From: Acanthochromis polyacanthus
Lineage: Eukaryota > Chordata > Actinopteri > Pomacentridae
DNA: 64,000 nucleotides
Assembly (NCBI RefSeq): GCF_021347895.1
Contig: NC_067132.1
Coordinates: forward strand, 7,610,338-7,674,337
Direction of reading: 5' to 3'
Within the stretch, counting starts at the first letter, position 1. The number at the start of each line of letters is the position of its first letter. Below the pieces are notes generated by a model that was not told the DNA's origin, did no database searches, and worked only from the letters and a program-made list of their open reading frames with translations. Shown here piece by piece: positions 9,413-24,090 of the stretch. Position numbers and translations under genes: made by a program.

Positions 9413-10859
9413 GTTTAAGTTGTATTAAGGCTTACAGTCATGCATTTATCTATAGGCCATGGACTGTCCTCTATGGAATAGAAGTGGCCATGCCCTTAAT
9501 TATACCACCTCTATACCTCTGTCGATTTCTGGATTAGTTTGGATTTAGGTGGAGTCATGTGCTGCCAAGATGTTGGAGGCTGGAGCCATAACACTGAGCT
9601 TCAAAACTGCTCTTTTGGAAACCCATGTGCATCACCATTAAGGTGTCATTGTATCTTTATGTACGGTTTACTGTAGAAACATGGCAGCAAAATATTGTAG
9701 GCTCCATCGAAGATGCCCTGTTTCCTGTAGATACAGTCTGACTCACCAGATGAAGGTTTCAAGTATAAGCTTGCTATTGGCTGTGCGTATCTCCTCCGCT
9801 TCCACTATCTACATGTTACCGTTTTCAAATTCCTCCTCACTACAGGAAACAGAATCAGTAAGCTCTTGGACCCACCAAGCACAGAAAAAAAATCAAGTTT
9901 TGCTGAAGGTTTGGATTGTGCAGTAAAGCCCCACTGTTAGTATTTTTGGTGAATTATACATTTTATTGACAGCGCTCGCCTCTTCTCATGCAAGTGTTCC
10001 ACCAGTACAATTCCACCTGTCACTATTTTGTGGGAACAGCATTGCACCATCCTGTCCATCTTGACCAAGATTATTGTAATTGGTTTATAGAAATACAAAC
10101 ACACCAGAGAGTTTCTCTCCCTTTATACCAGAATGATAGTGAGGTGCAGGCCGACCCTTTCACACAGTCCTATGTCAGTGTTAGAGTCTGAAGAGCTCAT
10201 TCTAAGCTAAAAAAAAACAAACAAAAAAAACTGCTGGTTGTGGATGACTGCACATTGATGAAAATATAAATGTTGACACTAAGAATTCCATTTCTGCTGC
10301 CCTAAATTGTACACACCAGTCCTTTAAAATAGCTTTATTAGATCAGAAGAAGAAAAAAACTACTGCTGCTGTTATACATTCTAAACAAGCAAAAACAGAG
10401 GACATATTTCATGTTTCACATTGAAGTTTCATGTGAAACTTCAGCTTTTAAGTTGATGATTTGCTCCCAGCATTAAACATACATGTTCTGTAGCTTTGTC
10501 ATTTAGCCACTGCAGTGTGCATAGTTTCTGCTTTCCTCCACTCTGATAGTGGTTCTAGTTGTAGTAGCTACCCTATGCCTACTTCTACTGTTTTGTTTGA
10601 ACCTCATCATATTTTCTCTATTTTTCTTTTGTTCTTTGAGATAGTGAAAGCATGTTTTTGCTGTCCTTCCTATACTATAAATTGCACTGAGCAGTGTTTT
10701 CTCACAACAGGAAACACAATTAATTGTGTATGTAGGAGCCAATGAGCATGCTATATTATAAAGAGGAACCAATCTTTGTCTGGACAGGTGTTCTGCCCAG
10801 AAGGTAAAACAGTTTTGACCACTGAAGAAGGCAGTAATGATGAATTGTTTGTTTTAGAT
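9413..10859. other. Intergenic DNA, nothing recognised
   Basis: AT-rich DNA with small A-tracts (about 10207-10230). No supported gene. Confidence 0.5.
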
Positions 10860-11073
10860 CAGGGGTGTCAAGATCCGTTCCTGGAGGGCCACTATCCTGC
10901 ATGTTTTAGATGCTTCCCTCTTCCAACACAGCTGATTCAAATGATCAGGCTCGTTATCAGGCTTCTGCTGAGCTTGATGATAAGCTGATCATTTGAATCA
11001 GGTGTGTTGGAAGAGGGAAACATCTAAAACATGCAGGATAGTGGCCCTCCAGGAACTGAGTTTGACACCCCTG
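10860..11073. mobile_element. hAT-type MITE (palindromic, 214 bp)
   Basis: It begins CAGGGGTGTCA and ends TTTGACACCCCTG. The two halves are nearly complementary over most of their length (for example TTCCTGGAGGGCCACTATCC on the left mirrored by GGATAGTGGCCCTCCAGGAA on the right). The 8-bp duplication TTTTAGAT flanks both ends (10852-10859, 11074-11081). CAG...CTG ends with an 8-bp duplication identify hAT. It has no coding capacity. Confidence 0.92.
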
Positions 11074-11081
11074 TTTTAGAT

Positions 11082-14344
<3,263 letters not shown>

Positions 14345-14451
14345 GAAGCCAATAATAGTAATAATAATACATCGAATTTATATAGCACTTTTTTGGTCAC
14401 TCAAAGACGCTTACCATATCTGTCTTAAATGCTCCACTAGGTTCACCATTG
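14345..14451 (-). repeat. Retroposon 3' tail, minus orientation
   Basis: AATAATAGTAATAATAATAC followed by GAATTTATATAGCACTTTTT and CTCAAAGACGCTT resembles, in reverse, the stem-loop plus microsatellite tail of fish LINEs and SINEs (AAAGTGCTATATAAAT type). The palindromic element at 14459 follows almost directly. Confidence 0.4.
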
Positions 14452-14458
14452 ATCGTAT

Positions 14459-14987
14459 CAGCCCGGTCTCACGGGGATTCGTGAAACTGTCACGTCAGTT
14501 TTTGTTTCGGTTTCGTGCGCACCAACACGATGTCGTCATGTTTTTCATGCCGCTCACCACGAGCGAAACCCGCTGTGGTAATCACATCTGAAAGTGGTTT
14601 ATACCGGCGGATTCATGATGATTTAAGCTGTCCATCGGCGTTTGCGGCCGCCACTGCGGCCGCCATTGCGGCCGCCAGACATCCGGCAGCAGCAGCGGCG
14701 GCGGCCGCAAACGCCAATGGACAGCTTAAATCGTCATGAATCCGCCAGTATAAACCACTTTCAGATGTGATCCGGCCGCTGCTGTGGCCGGATGGCGGCT
14801 GCAAACGCGGATGGACAGCTTAGATCGTCATGAATCCGCCGGTATAAACCACTTTCAGATGTGATTACCACAGCGGGTTTCGCTCGTGGTGAGCGGCACG
14901 AAAAACATGACGACATCGTGTTGGTGCGCACGAAACCGAAACAAAAACTGATGTGACAGTTTCACGAATCCCCGTGAGACCGTGTTG
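14459..14987. mobile_element. Palindromic (foldback) transposon, copy A
   Basis: The left end CAGCCCGGTCTCACGGGGAT and the right end (ATCCCCGTGAGACCGTGTTG) are inverted repeats, and complementarity continues for about 180 bp on each side. The centre holds several GCGGCCGC (NotI) sites in a GCC-rich core. The 7-bp duplication ATCGTAT flanks it (14452-14458, 14988-14994). The right arm contains an extra tandem copy of its inner part (ATGGACAGCTTA... repeated about 105 bp apart). Ala-rich frames such as SSCFSC-to-AAAAAA occur on both strands only because of the palindrome. No transposase is present. A related copy lies at 32142-32614. Confidence 0.88.
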
Positions 14988-15002
14988 ATCGTATATACAA
15001 TC

Positions 15003-15340
15003 CACAAAACACTGAAGTGACTTTCATCAGCTTTCTTTCTTGAGGAGGGTCCTCCTCACTGGGGACTGTGTCTGGTCTGCTGCTGGGGAGCTGTCCATGG
15101 GTCCTTTCGTCCAGCTGGTTGGAGGGCTCCCCACCTCGGTGTGGGGGTCCCCGTGTCTGTCAGGGGGGTCTGGGTGACAGCGCTCCCGGCGGTCATGGAC
15201 TGCGGCTCCTCCCTGTGTGGCGACCCCAGTGGAGGCGTTTTCCATGACCCTCAGTGCCAAGCCATGTCCCCCTACAGTCCGTGGTGAGAGCGTGCGTGTG
15301 TGCACGTGTGTATGCGTGTGTTTGTGTAATTGCGGGTATA
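15003..15340 (+). repeat. Retroposon body, left part (split by Tc1-like element)
   Basis: A GC-richer segment (CTCCTCACTGGGGACTGTGT to TGCACGTGTGTATGCGTGTG) that appears to continue at 16589-16744 after the Tc1-like insertion. There a stem-loop tail and TTGA repeats end the unit. It resembles the 3' part of a fish non-LTR retroposon, but the family is not identified and its left limit is approximate. Confidence 0.4.
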
Positions 15341-15342
15341 TA

Positions 15343-16586
15343 CACTATATTTCCAAAAGTATTCGCTCACCTGCCTTGACTCGCATATGAACACAAGTGA
15401 CATCCCATTCCTAATCCATAGAGTTCAATATGACGTTGGTCCACCCTTTGCAGCTATAACAGCTTCAACTCTTCTGGGAAGGCTGTCCAGAAGGTTTAGG
15501 AGTGTGTTTATGGGAATTTTTCACCATTCTTCCACAAGCAAATTTGTGAGGCCACACACTGATGTTGGATGAGAAGACCTGGCTCTCAGTCTCCGCTCTA
15601 ACTCATCCCAAAGATGTTCTATCGGGTTGAGGTCAGGACTCTGTGCAGGCCAGTCATGTTCAGCCACACCAGACTCTGTCATCCATGTCTTCATTGACCT
15701 TGCTTTGTGCACTGGTGCACAGTCATGTTGGAAGAGGAAGGGGCCAGCTCCAAACTGTTCCCACAAAGTTGAGAGCATGGAATTGTCCAAAATACGTTGG
15801 TATGCTGAAGCATTCAGAGCTCCTTTCACTGGAACTAAGGAGTCAAGCCCAGCTCCTGAAAAACAAGCCCACACCATAATCCCCACTCCACCAAACTTTA
15901 CATTTGGCACAAGTCCAACAAGTATCGTTCTCCTGGCAACCGCCAAACCCAGACTGGTCCATCAGATTGTCAGATGGAGAAGCGCGATTGGTCACTCCAG
16001 AAAACGCGTCTCCACTGCTCTAGAGTCCAGTGGCGGTGTGCTTTACACCACTGCATCCCACACTTTGCATTGCACTTGGTGATGTATGACTTGAATGCAG
16101 CTGCTCAGCCATGGAAACCCATTCCATGAAGCTCTCTGCTGAAGCACTGTTCTTGAGCTAATCTGAAGGCCACATGAAGTTTGAAGGTCTGTAGCGATTG
16201 ACTCTGCAGAAAGTTGGCCACCTCTTGGCACTATGTGCCTCAGCATCCACTGACCCTGCTCCGTCAGTTTACATGGCCTACCACTTTGTGAGTTGCTGTC
16301 GTTCCCACTCACTTCCACTTTCTTATAATACAGCTGACAGTTGACTGTGGAATATTTAGGAGCGAGGAAATGTCACGACTGGATTTGTTGCACAGGTGGC
16401 ATCCTATCACAGTTCCACGCTGGAATTCAATGAGCTCCTGAGAGCGACCCATTCTTTCACAAATGTTTGTAGAAGCAGTCTGCATGTCTAGGTGTTTGAT
16501 TTTACACACCTGTGGCCATGGAAGTGATTGAAGCACCTGATTCTGATTATCTGGATGGGTGAGTGAATACTTTTGGCAATATAGTG
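15343..16586 (-). mobile_element. Tc1-like transposon
   Basis: Inverted ends: CACTATATTTCCAAAAGTAT on the left and ATACTTTTGGCAATATAGTG on the right, the repeats extending about 30 bp, each next to TA (15341-15342, 16587-16588). The 1,244-bp length and single minus-strand transposase remnant are normal for the Tc1 group. It sits inside a retroposon unit whose parts are 15003-15340 and 16589-16744. Confidence 0.9.
15500..16475 (-). pseudogene. Tc1-like transposase, frameshifted
   Basis: Read on the minus strand, the N-terminal helix-turn-helix begins MGRSQELIEFQRG with SSRDISSLLNIPQSTVSCII. A second domain follows in another frame (SGRPCKLTEQGQWMLRHIVP). The catalytic part (15946-15521) contains [29 protein letters not shown] with the second catalytic Asp, and [18 protein letters not shown] with the catalytic Glu 34 residues later (DD34E class). 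The region around the first Asp (about 15950-16040) is in a broken frame. At least two frameshifts separate the parts, so it is inactive. Confidence 0.88.
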
Positions 16587-16588
16587 TA

Positions 16589-16744
16589 TGTACATACCTA
16601 GGGTGGGAGGGAAGGGTTTTCTTGTTTCTCGTTCAGTGTTTTTAATTCAATGTTTTTAATGTTGTAAAGCACTTTCTGGTGCAATTTTATTGTATGAAAA
16701 GTGCGATACAAATAAAGTTTGATTGATTCATTGATTGATTGATG
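16589..16744 (+). repeat. Retroposon 3' tail with (TTGA)n end
   Basis: GTAAAGCACTTTCTGGTGCA, then AAAAGTGCGATACAAATAAA and GATTGATTCATTGATTGATT: a hairpin-forming LINE/SINE tail with an AATAAA and a tetranucleotide end. It is probably the right part of the unit broken by the Tc1-like element. Confidence 0.6.
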
Positions 16745-18021
16745 TCATTTACAAAGCAAATATTTGATCTACTGGTGATGTATCAATCTACAGTAAGTAT
16801 TGAAGACAGAAATTGTCAAATTTACACAGCTTTTCAGGTTTCTAGATGACCAAATTCCAACAATAATACTGTGGACACGGTCAGCAATGATCCTTTTTGT
16901 CACGATGTCCAGTACTGTTACATGAAGACTTGTACAAGTTGTTAATTATAAGATAATGTGGGGATTCTGGTCTAAAAATGCAAATTAGGAATCTCTGCTT
17001 GTTCTCCAATCCATCTATTCCTTTATCTTTGGTGTTAAATCGTGACCTTACAAGCAAGAGCTTTGTCTTTGATTAATGCTCATTTATCTTAAGAGACTAT
17101 AATTAAAACATAGACATTGTCACATCCCCAGCAGATGTTTGCAGCAGCACTGAAGTGTTTAATGGTGGATTTTTCTTTAATCCATCATTCAATCTGCAGG
17201 TGTACAAGCATTCGTCACTGTGTGTGACATAAAGGACAGTTAAAATACTCTTGAGGAAGCAGCAGTATCACAAAATATCTATGTTACCACACCAAACCAC
17301 TTGGATCAATATTTTCATAGTTGTATTTTATTCATTATGTCTTTTCCACAGACATCAGCAAGGTTGCTGTGGCTGGATGGTTAAACACTGTAATACCTGC
17401 TAGCTGGGGGAGGGTGGGGCAGAGCGTGACCACTAAACCAGCCCTCCTGAGGGCCTCACTACGTTGGTGGTCCCTGCCTCAGATGTTATGGCACAGTCTA
17501 GTCAGAGCTTTCAGGGCTTTCTTGGACAGCAAAAGGGCCAAGTATAAGTGGAATGCTGTAATGTCTTGCATGTGGGGGAGCACCCTGATGTGTATAGAGC
17601 ACTACACTTCTTCTGTTTAACAATGATGGCACTGGAGCAGGCTGTAACGCAGGCGCCGCCTCTCATAGCTGACACAGATCCCACTGCTGGATGAGACTAG
17701 ATATGTATGATATCACACAGTATACTTGAAAGATTAAGAAGACAAAGACAAGCAATGAATTGTTAGCCACATCATACATTATCCTGTATCCCCTTGGCTG
17801 CAGAGCCTCCATGGCCACCTTGTTTCCCTGACTCCCACCACTGTCCCTGAGCTGCAGCTGACTGCCGATAAACTGCTGTCTACAGAGGAGGAAGGAGGTG
17901 GCTGGTTGGATAGTTGGTTGCTGGCTTCAGATCACAGGTTGTGCACATACAAGTCTTGGAGCAAAACACACTATGCCAGGAAGCCCCCAGATCTGCCCTA
18001 CAACAGATCTGTTGTACATGT

Positions 18022-18024
<3 letters not shown>
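16745..18024. other. Intergenic DNA, nothing recognised
   Basis: No supported gene or repeat. Confidence 0.45.

Positions 18025-18095
<71 letters not shown>
18025..18095. repeat. (CA)n microsatellite, about 70 bp
   Basis: An uninterrupted CA run. Confidence 0.98.
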
Positions 18096-18097
<2 letters not shown>

Positions 18098-19142
18098 CTA
18101 CCACTGTGAGCTGGAGGTCAGTAGCTCAAAACTCAAAACTACAGACAGAGGATGACACATGTAGAAAATCATTGTAATTATGCACCTAAAACCTGTCAAA
18201 TGTAATTTCAAGAACTGTTAAAAATTCAACACCTTTTAAAAAAAATTTACCATTCTGCAGTTACAATTTCTGTCAGATCATCGCAACTAGGAGAGGCAAC
18301 AACATTAGGTTGATTTGCATTTTTGCAGATTAAGCATGATTGAATAAAACATATGTTTATTACATTTTATACATACAGTGATGGAAAAAATGTTTTTAGA
18401 AACCCTATGAATTTGTGAAATATTGCATTAAGAATCACTCTTTGGTCTTCAAGTACAGTTTCTTTTAGTGCAGTCACAACCAAAATATTAAACAAAGGTA
18501 AAAAAAAAAAAAAATCCATGACAAACTTAAAATTGATTGACTCCATAAAAATACATGAGCAATTTTAAGTTTTGGGTCCTTTTGGTACCAGTGATCCAGT
18601 AATGGTCGTGCTTTTTATTAAAAGACACTATTTTTGTTGCCGTGGGATACAAGATAAACTTTCAAACTTGAAGACTTTATTTGGCCAAAGGAAACTGTCC
18701 ATAGAAAAAAATCAGAATTGCAAAAGATTAAAATACATCAGCAAAGAAAACATATCAACAGAAACTCTAACTCTGGTCCCTTTAAATAAATTGAGGTCAA
18801 CAAAAAAAAATAATAGCAACAGAAGTCTGAACTGATCAACCCTGATCTCCTGAGTGACACAAAAGAAGGGGTATATATGCACATAGGCTAGCCTACAGAC
18901 ACACAAAAGGGGGAGGGGCCTATTCACACACCATTAAAACCCCAAAATATACCCAACTGCCACCTAAAGACATAATATAAATAATACCTATAAATACTAA
19001 ATACCAATACCACCCTAAAACTCAAACAAATGTACAAATGCTGCTTTCCTTGAAGTTTCTGCAATTCAGAACTCCCCTTCCCAGCAATGGGAGTTGGTGC
19101 TTTCCACTTCCTCTCTTCCAGTATAAAAGACAGCCTGAAACA
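18096..19142. other. AT-rich DNA with possible transposon remnants
   Basis: No gene seen. CAGTGATGGAAAAAATGTTT at about 18377 resembles a degraded Tc1/mariner end, but no partner end is found. Confidence 0.35.
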
Positions 19143-20095
19143 GTGACGTGCGGTGAGGTTCATGGCTGGTGAGGCACTGACTCCTCAAGAGTCAGATTTA
19201 CGATTGTAAGAACTGAAAAAAAGCATCTTATTTCACTATTCATCCAACAGCATGCAACTACTGATAATGCTTCATATCCCATCAGCATTCCTCTTTCAAT
19301 TACACTCACAAACCAACACACAGGAACATATTTGTCCCATAAAGAACTTTCTTTTATAGCTATTGATAGAGCACCCATCTTGTGTTTTAAGCAATTCATC
19401 CATCCATCCATCCATTCTCTATACACCGCTTTATCCTCATTCGGGTCGCGGGGGGTGCTGGAGCCTTTCCCCGCTGACTCGGGCGAAAGCAGGGGACACC
19501 CTGGACAGGTCGCCAGTCTGTCGCAGGGCTACATACACAGACAGACAATCATTCTCACATTCACACCTACGGGCAATTTAGAGTAATCAATTAACCTCAG
19601 CATATTTTTGGACTGTGGGAGGAAGCCGGAGTACCCAGAGAAAACCACGCATGCACAGGGAGAACATGCAAACTCCATGCAGAAAGATCCCAGGCCCAGG
19701 CCGGGATTTGAACCAGGTATCTTCTTGCTGCAAGGCAAAAGTGCTAACCACTACGCCACTGTGCAGCCCTTAAGCAATTCATATATACTGTAAACAAATT
19801 AAAGTACAGAGATGTGTGCAGACCTACTAGCTTGACACCGACTTTGGATTTCCTCTGTTGAAGCCAGCAATGCAGCGAGAAAGCACCTGCCAGCTTGCAT
19901 ACGCCCCCTTGAGTTGAGGCAGAGTACTGAGTGCCTCACCTGATGACTTTTCTCTGCACTGGATTGCAGCGATCAGCAGAAAGTCATGGTGTATAACGAA
20001 TATTTCTGTAAAGTTCATATTGGCGATATGCTGAGGAACAGAAACGGGCACGCCTTATGATTCTCTCTGTGTGTGAAAGGCATCTAACGTGTCCC
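19143..20095. repeat. Unidentified dispersed repeat, split by a SINE
   Basis: GTGACGTGCGGTGAGGTTCA and TGGCTGGTGAGGCACTGACT at the left, and GAGTGCCTCACCTGATGACT with CTGTAAAGTTCATATTGGCG near 19935-20030, look like parts of a repeat common in fish genomes, probably a DNA transposon. I cannot find matching inverted ends, so class and limits are uncertain. A SINE (19400-19769) lies inside. Confidence 0.35.
19400..19769 (-). mobile_element. tRNA-derived SINE (DANA/V-SINE-like), full copy
   Basis: Read on the minus strand it begins GGGCTGCACAGTGGCGTAGT (A-box-like), then a B-box-like GGTTCAAATCC, the conserved body with CTCCCTGTGCATGCGTGGTT, and a tail ending in ATGG repeats (CATCCATCCATCC on the + strand). 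The 13-bp duplication TTAAGCAATTCAT flanks it (19387-19399, 19770-19782). A second full copy is at 53516-53879 and a tail fragment at about 57675-57749. Confidence 0.9.
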
Positions 20096-21520
20096 TCTCT
20101 TCTGCCTACCTAGAACCAGCTGTCACCTAGAACCCACCGTGTTTTCCCCAACTCACCTCCTGGACCCTCTCAGCACCGAGTTCCCCTCCTGGATCCCCCA
20201 CTCGGCTCCCCTCCTGTGTCCTTGGACCCTCGTCTGCCGTATTCTCCCTGACTCCTGACTTGGACCTCTCCGGCACCGAGCCTCCCCTCTGGATTCCCTC
20301 CTTGACTTCCCCTCCTGCATTCCTGGCCCTGGCTCCCCTCTTGGACCCACCGGCACCACGCCCGCCTCTGGCTTCCCTCCTCGGCGTTCCTCCGTGGGTT
20401 CCGGATCTGTCGGCTGCCTCCCGGCTGTCTCACACCCGCCTCCGGCTTCCCCCCTCGGCATTCCTCCAGTGGCTCCGGATCTGTTGGACTCCTCCCGACC
20501 ATCTACCACCTCTGCCTCACCGGATCATCAGCGCCTGGCGTCTCCACGCCTCCAACGTCCTCCGGCTCCTCATCCTCCACCTGGCTCCGGCCACCAGGGA
20601 TCCATCCGCCCATCCATCGCGGCACTCTGGTCCCCCCCAGGACCTACTGCGACTGCCGATCCCCGGCTCTGGAGCCCCGACCTGGACTCAATCCATCACC
20701 CCCTCTCACACGCACCCCGGCTCCTCTCACCCTCTCCACCATCCCTTTTCCCCATAATCAACTCCTTTTCCATCCATCCCCGCCTTGGTAGTGTGGTTCT
20801 CTGCTCGGGTCCTGTCTCTAAATCTGTGACAGGAATAGCTTGTTTGAAGAGCTTCAGTCAGTCTTCAGGGTGCATCATAGCACAGAAACAGCTCTGGTGA
20901 AAGTTACTAATGACCTTCTCATAGTGTCAGATAATGGACTGGTCTCTATTGTTGTTTTGTTGGACCATAGTGTGGCATTTGACACAACTGACCACAAACT
21001 TTTATTACTGCGACTAGAACATTCTATTGGCATTAAAGGGACAGCGCTAGACTGGTTTAAATCCTACTTATCACACAGGTTCCAGTTCATGTATGTCAAC
21101 AATGACTCTTCTGAGCATACTAAGGTTAATCATGGAGTTCCTCAGGGCTCTGTCTTCGGACCAATAGTGTTCACATTATACATGCTTCCTTTAGGCAATA
21201 TTATTAGGAAGCACTGTACTAATTTCCATTGTTATGCTGACGACACTCAGTTGTATTTATCTATGAAGTCAAATGAAACTGATCAGCTAGCCAGACTGTA
21301 AGATTCTCTTAAGGACATAAAAACCTGGATGACCTGTAATTTCCTACTGCTGAATTCAGACAACACAGAAAACATTGTATTTGGCCCCAACCATCTTAGA
21401 AACTCACTTTCCAAGTATATAGTTACTCTGGATGGCATTACATTGGCCTCCAGTACTACTTTGAGGAACTTCAGTGTTATCTTTAACCAAGACATGTCCT
21501 TTCTGTCACTGTATATACGA
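20096..21520 (+). mobile_element. Internally deleted LINE (C-rich 5' region joined to RT)
   Basis: A C-rich, low-G segment (about 20096-20830; repeated CTCCTGGACC and CCTCCGGCTTCC motifs) resembles the 5' untranslated region of a fish L2/Rex-like LINE. It is followed directly (about 20832) by the middle of the reverse transcriptase. Endonuclease and N-terminal RT are missing, and the copy also stops short at about 21515, before the C-terminal region. The boundaries of the C-rich part are approximate. Confidence 0.6.
20840..21515 (+). pseudogene. LINE reverse transcriptase, central fragment
   Basis: Translation shows FEELQSVFRVHHSTETALVK, the first catalytic aspartate block in altered form (VVLLDHSVAFDTTDHKLL), DWFKSYLSHRFQF, VNHGVPQGSVFGPIVFTLYM and FHCYADDTQLYLS with the YADD active site. 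After a stop at 21299-21301 the homology continues (LKDIKTWMTCNFLLLNSDNT, TLDGITLASSTTLRNFSVIF). It lacks an initiator, an endonuclease domain and a C-terminus. It is a dead copy, of the same broad L2/Rex-like type as the fragment at 7888-8340. Confidence 0.85.
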
Positions 21521-23737
21521 TGGTGACACGGCAATTGTGAGTAAAAAGAATTCTGGATCCGAGGTTGGAAGTTATTATTCCTAGAAAAAAATGTATTTGT
21601 GACATTGAAGTCAAAATTTACAAGAAAAAACATATTTACCTTGAAAGAATGGATCGCAACTGGGTTGAACAAAACTGAATTATTTGTGATTTGCACCCGG
21701 AATTCTTATTTTATCACAAGCATCCAGACTTTGAATAAACAGGCCATTTTCCAAACTGTTGCTCCTCCTCCCTAATGTGTGTGTCACGATTCCCTCTGTC
21801 CTGGTGGCCCCTGTGACATGATGAGATTGGTGCAACTTTGCAATGTGATGTGATGTGATTCCTCACCAGGGCCGGCCCAAGCCTTCAGTGGGCCCTAAGC
21901 GAAATTTACCTTGGGGGCCCCCCACGAACGACTTCAGTGCAAAATCTGAATATATGTCAACAGTGTTTCCCCTTGGTTGAAATGGCTGTGAGGTGGTGGG
22001 TTGCGCCAGAGGCGCGAAGCAACTAGGGGGGTCCGGGGGCATGTCCCCCTGGAAAAATTTTGAAAATCAAGATGCAAAATGGGGCATTCTGGCACAATAT
22101 GGAGCATATTTTGTTGTATTCGTAGCCATTTCCAAAAACTAAATTAAATAAAATTTTCATGTTTCTTTTCTAAAAATTAGTGATAGGGAGAAAATATGAC
22201 AAATATAAACCCACTTGTCCTTGCGATCAAAACATGTCAACTAGTCCAGTCTATTATATTCTGCCCAGATTTCCACAAGCCATTCCAAAATGCCACATCA
22301 GTTCTTTTTACAAATTTGAAAAAGATGACAAAGGACTTGAATCTGGAATCAAGTGCTGACTTTTACTTTTTTTCTAAAAACAACTACATGTTAGGTACCA
22401 AATTCCCACTTCATTTTTATTTATAATAAAAAGGTTACGTCATGACCTTCATTTTACTTAAAAATGTGAAAGAAAACTTCAACTCAGGGTTAACAGCTGG
22501 TTTTCTGAAGGAGTTAGTTCTGTTTTCAAACCTGTTACCTTTTTGAACACAGAACTCGAATTTGAACACAAAATTTGTTTTGCCATTGAATGATATAATT
22601 TCGGGCACTCTATAAATCATTTTATCAAAAGAAACTAGGAATTTTATATTCCGTTGAAATCATTTGTCTTGTTCGTAAGAACGGGTTTTGTCATGCCTAA
22701 ATGTTTTAACGGGAGCCATTTTTGCAGTCACTGTCAATTCGTATCGCTGGTCAAGTAGTGATGGGTAGATGAGACCTCATCGTGTGTGTCACACTTTTCC
22801 CTCATTTTATCAATCATGTATCACGCAGTGTCAGTTTGACTAATTGGTGCCACGAGTGGATTAAGAAATGTACTGCAGCCAACGAACAATAAAGTTTGAA
22901 ACAATTTGTGATGAATGAGCTTGACTGAAGGTAATGCAACTATTTTTTAAAACTGTATGTCTAAAAATAAATACAAATAGACTTGAAAGTGTTTTTGTTT
23001 GATAGAGAAAGTAGGCCTACATGTGATAAATTGAATGTTATATTATCATTAAAATGTAGGCTTAAGTGCTTTGTGCCTGTTGTGACCACAGTCAATGTCA
23101 AGTGTTGTTTATAATTTTCTCAATAAACCCAGTTGTGTTACCATGCAGGAAATCATACTGGTAGTAATTTTTAAGCCCCAAAATTATAATTCATAGCGTG
23201 TATTTCAGCAGTTTTTATGCTTTTACTTTACAGCAAATGCTTCTTTACTTTCACTTCATTGAATTACTTTTACATTTATTAAGGTAAATTTTGACCCAAT
23301 TTACTTTTACTCAAGTAATGTAATCAAGTTCTTTGATCATTACTGACTATGTTGATGTTGGAAGTTCATTTAGATGTTTTTTTTAAAGTTTCCTTTATCT
23401 TTTAACAGAAATTACCTGTAAGGTTGCTTAGCTTACTTTTTATTACAAATGATTGTAAAACAGAGTATAAAAGTACAGATTGGCATGCCAGAAAAACATA
23501 TTTTCATGTTTGAAAAGGCACATGACATGTTTATATGATTTTATAACATACATAAAAAAAACAAGTTCTCTAGAACACTAAAATCTTTGCTTTCTTTTGC
23601 TTTTACTGCTCTCTTTCTCTTTTCATCTGTGTGTAATAATGAACCCGCAAATGTGAGTCGCGCTGTGTACGTTAAAGCCGTGTACAGAGAACGGAAGGAT
23701 GGATATTGGTTGTTTGTTGGACAAATGTGTTTATATT

Positions 23738-23810
23738 ACCCGCTGTGGTAATCACATCTGAAAGTGGTTTATACCGGCGGATTCGTGAGAATCTAAGCTT
23801 TCCATCGATG
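23738..23810 (+). repeat. Fragment of the palindromic element family, copy C
   Basis: ACCCGCTGTGGTAATCACAT, TGAAAGTGGTTTATACCGGC and GGATTC match one arm of the elements at 14459-14987 and 32142-32614. Only about 73 bp of a single arm is present, without ends or target duplication. Confidence 0.85.
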
Positions 23811-24090
23811 TATAATGTTTCTATCATCGAGTTGGCAGTGTCGTTCTATTTCAAAAAATGCTTATGTAAATATCAAAATGGCCCACCCGCGGGCCACTGA
23901 ACCTTAACGGGTTTTAATTCCGGTTATATTTAGAGTCGAGGATTTAGATCATTTTGGGTTAAGTGAAGGGATTTGTTATATATTAAAGGTTAGAAAATGT
24001 AATTGCAATTACCAAATATCCAACCGGAGGAGAAAAAGGCACCGTGGCAAACAAGACTGAGCCCTAAACTTGCGATGCTCACAACATTTA

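Noticed and set aside
14515..14804. Small Ala-rich proteins on both strands of the palindromic elements
   Set aside because: The near-identical frames on opposite strands follow from the palindrome. They have no shared start context and are broken differently in the two copies.
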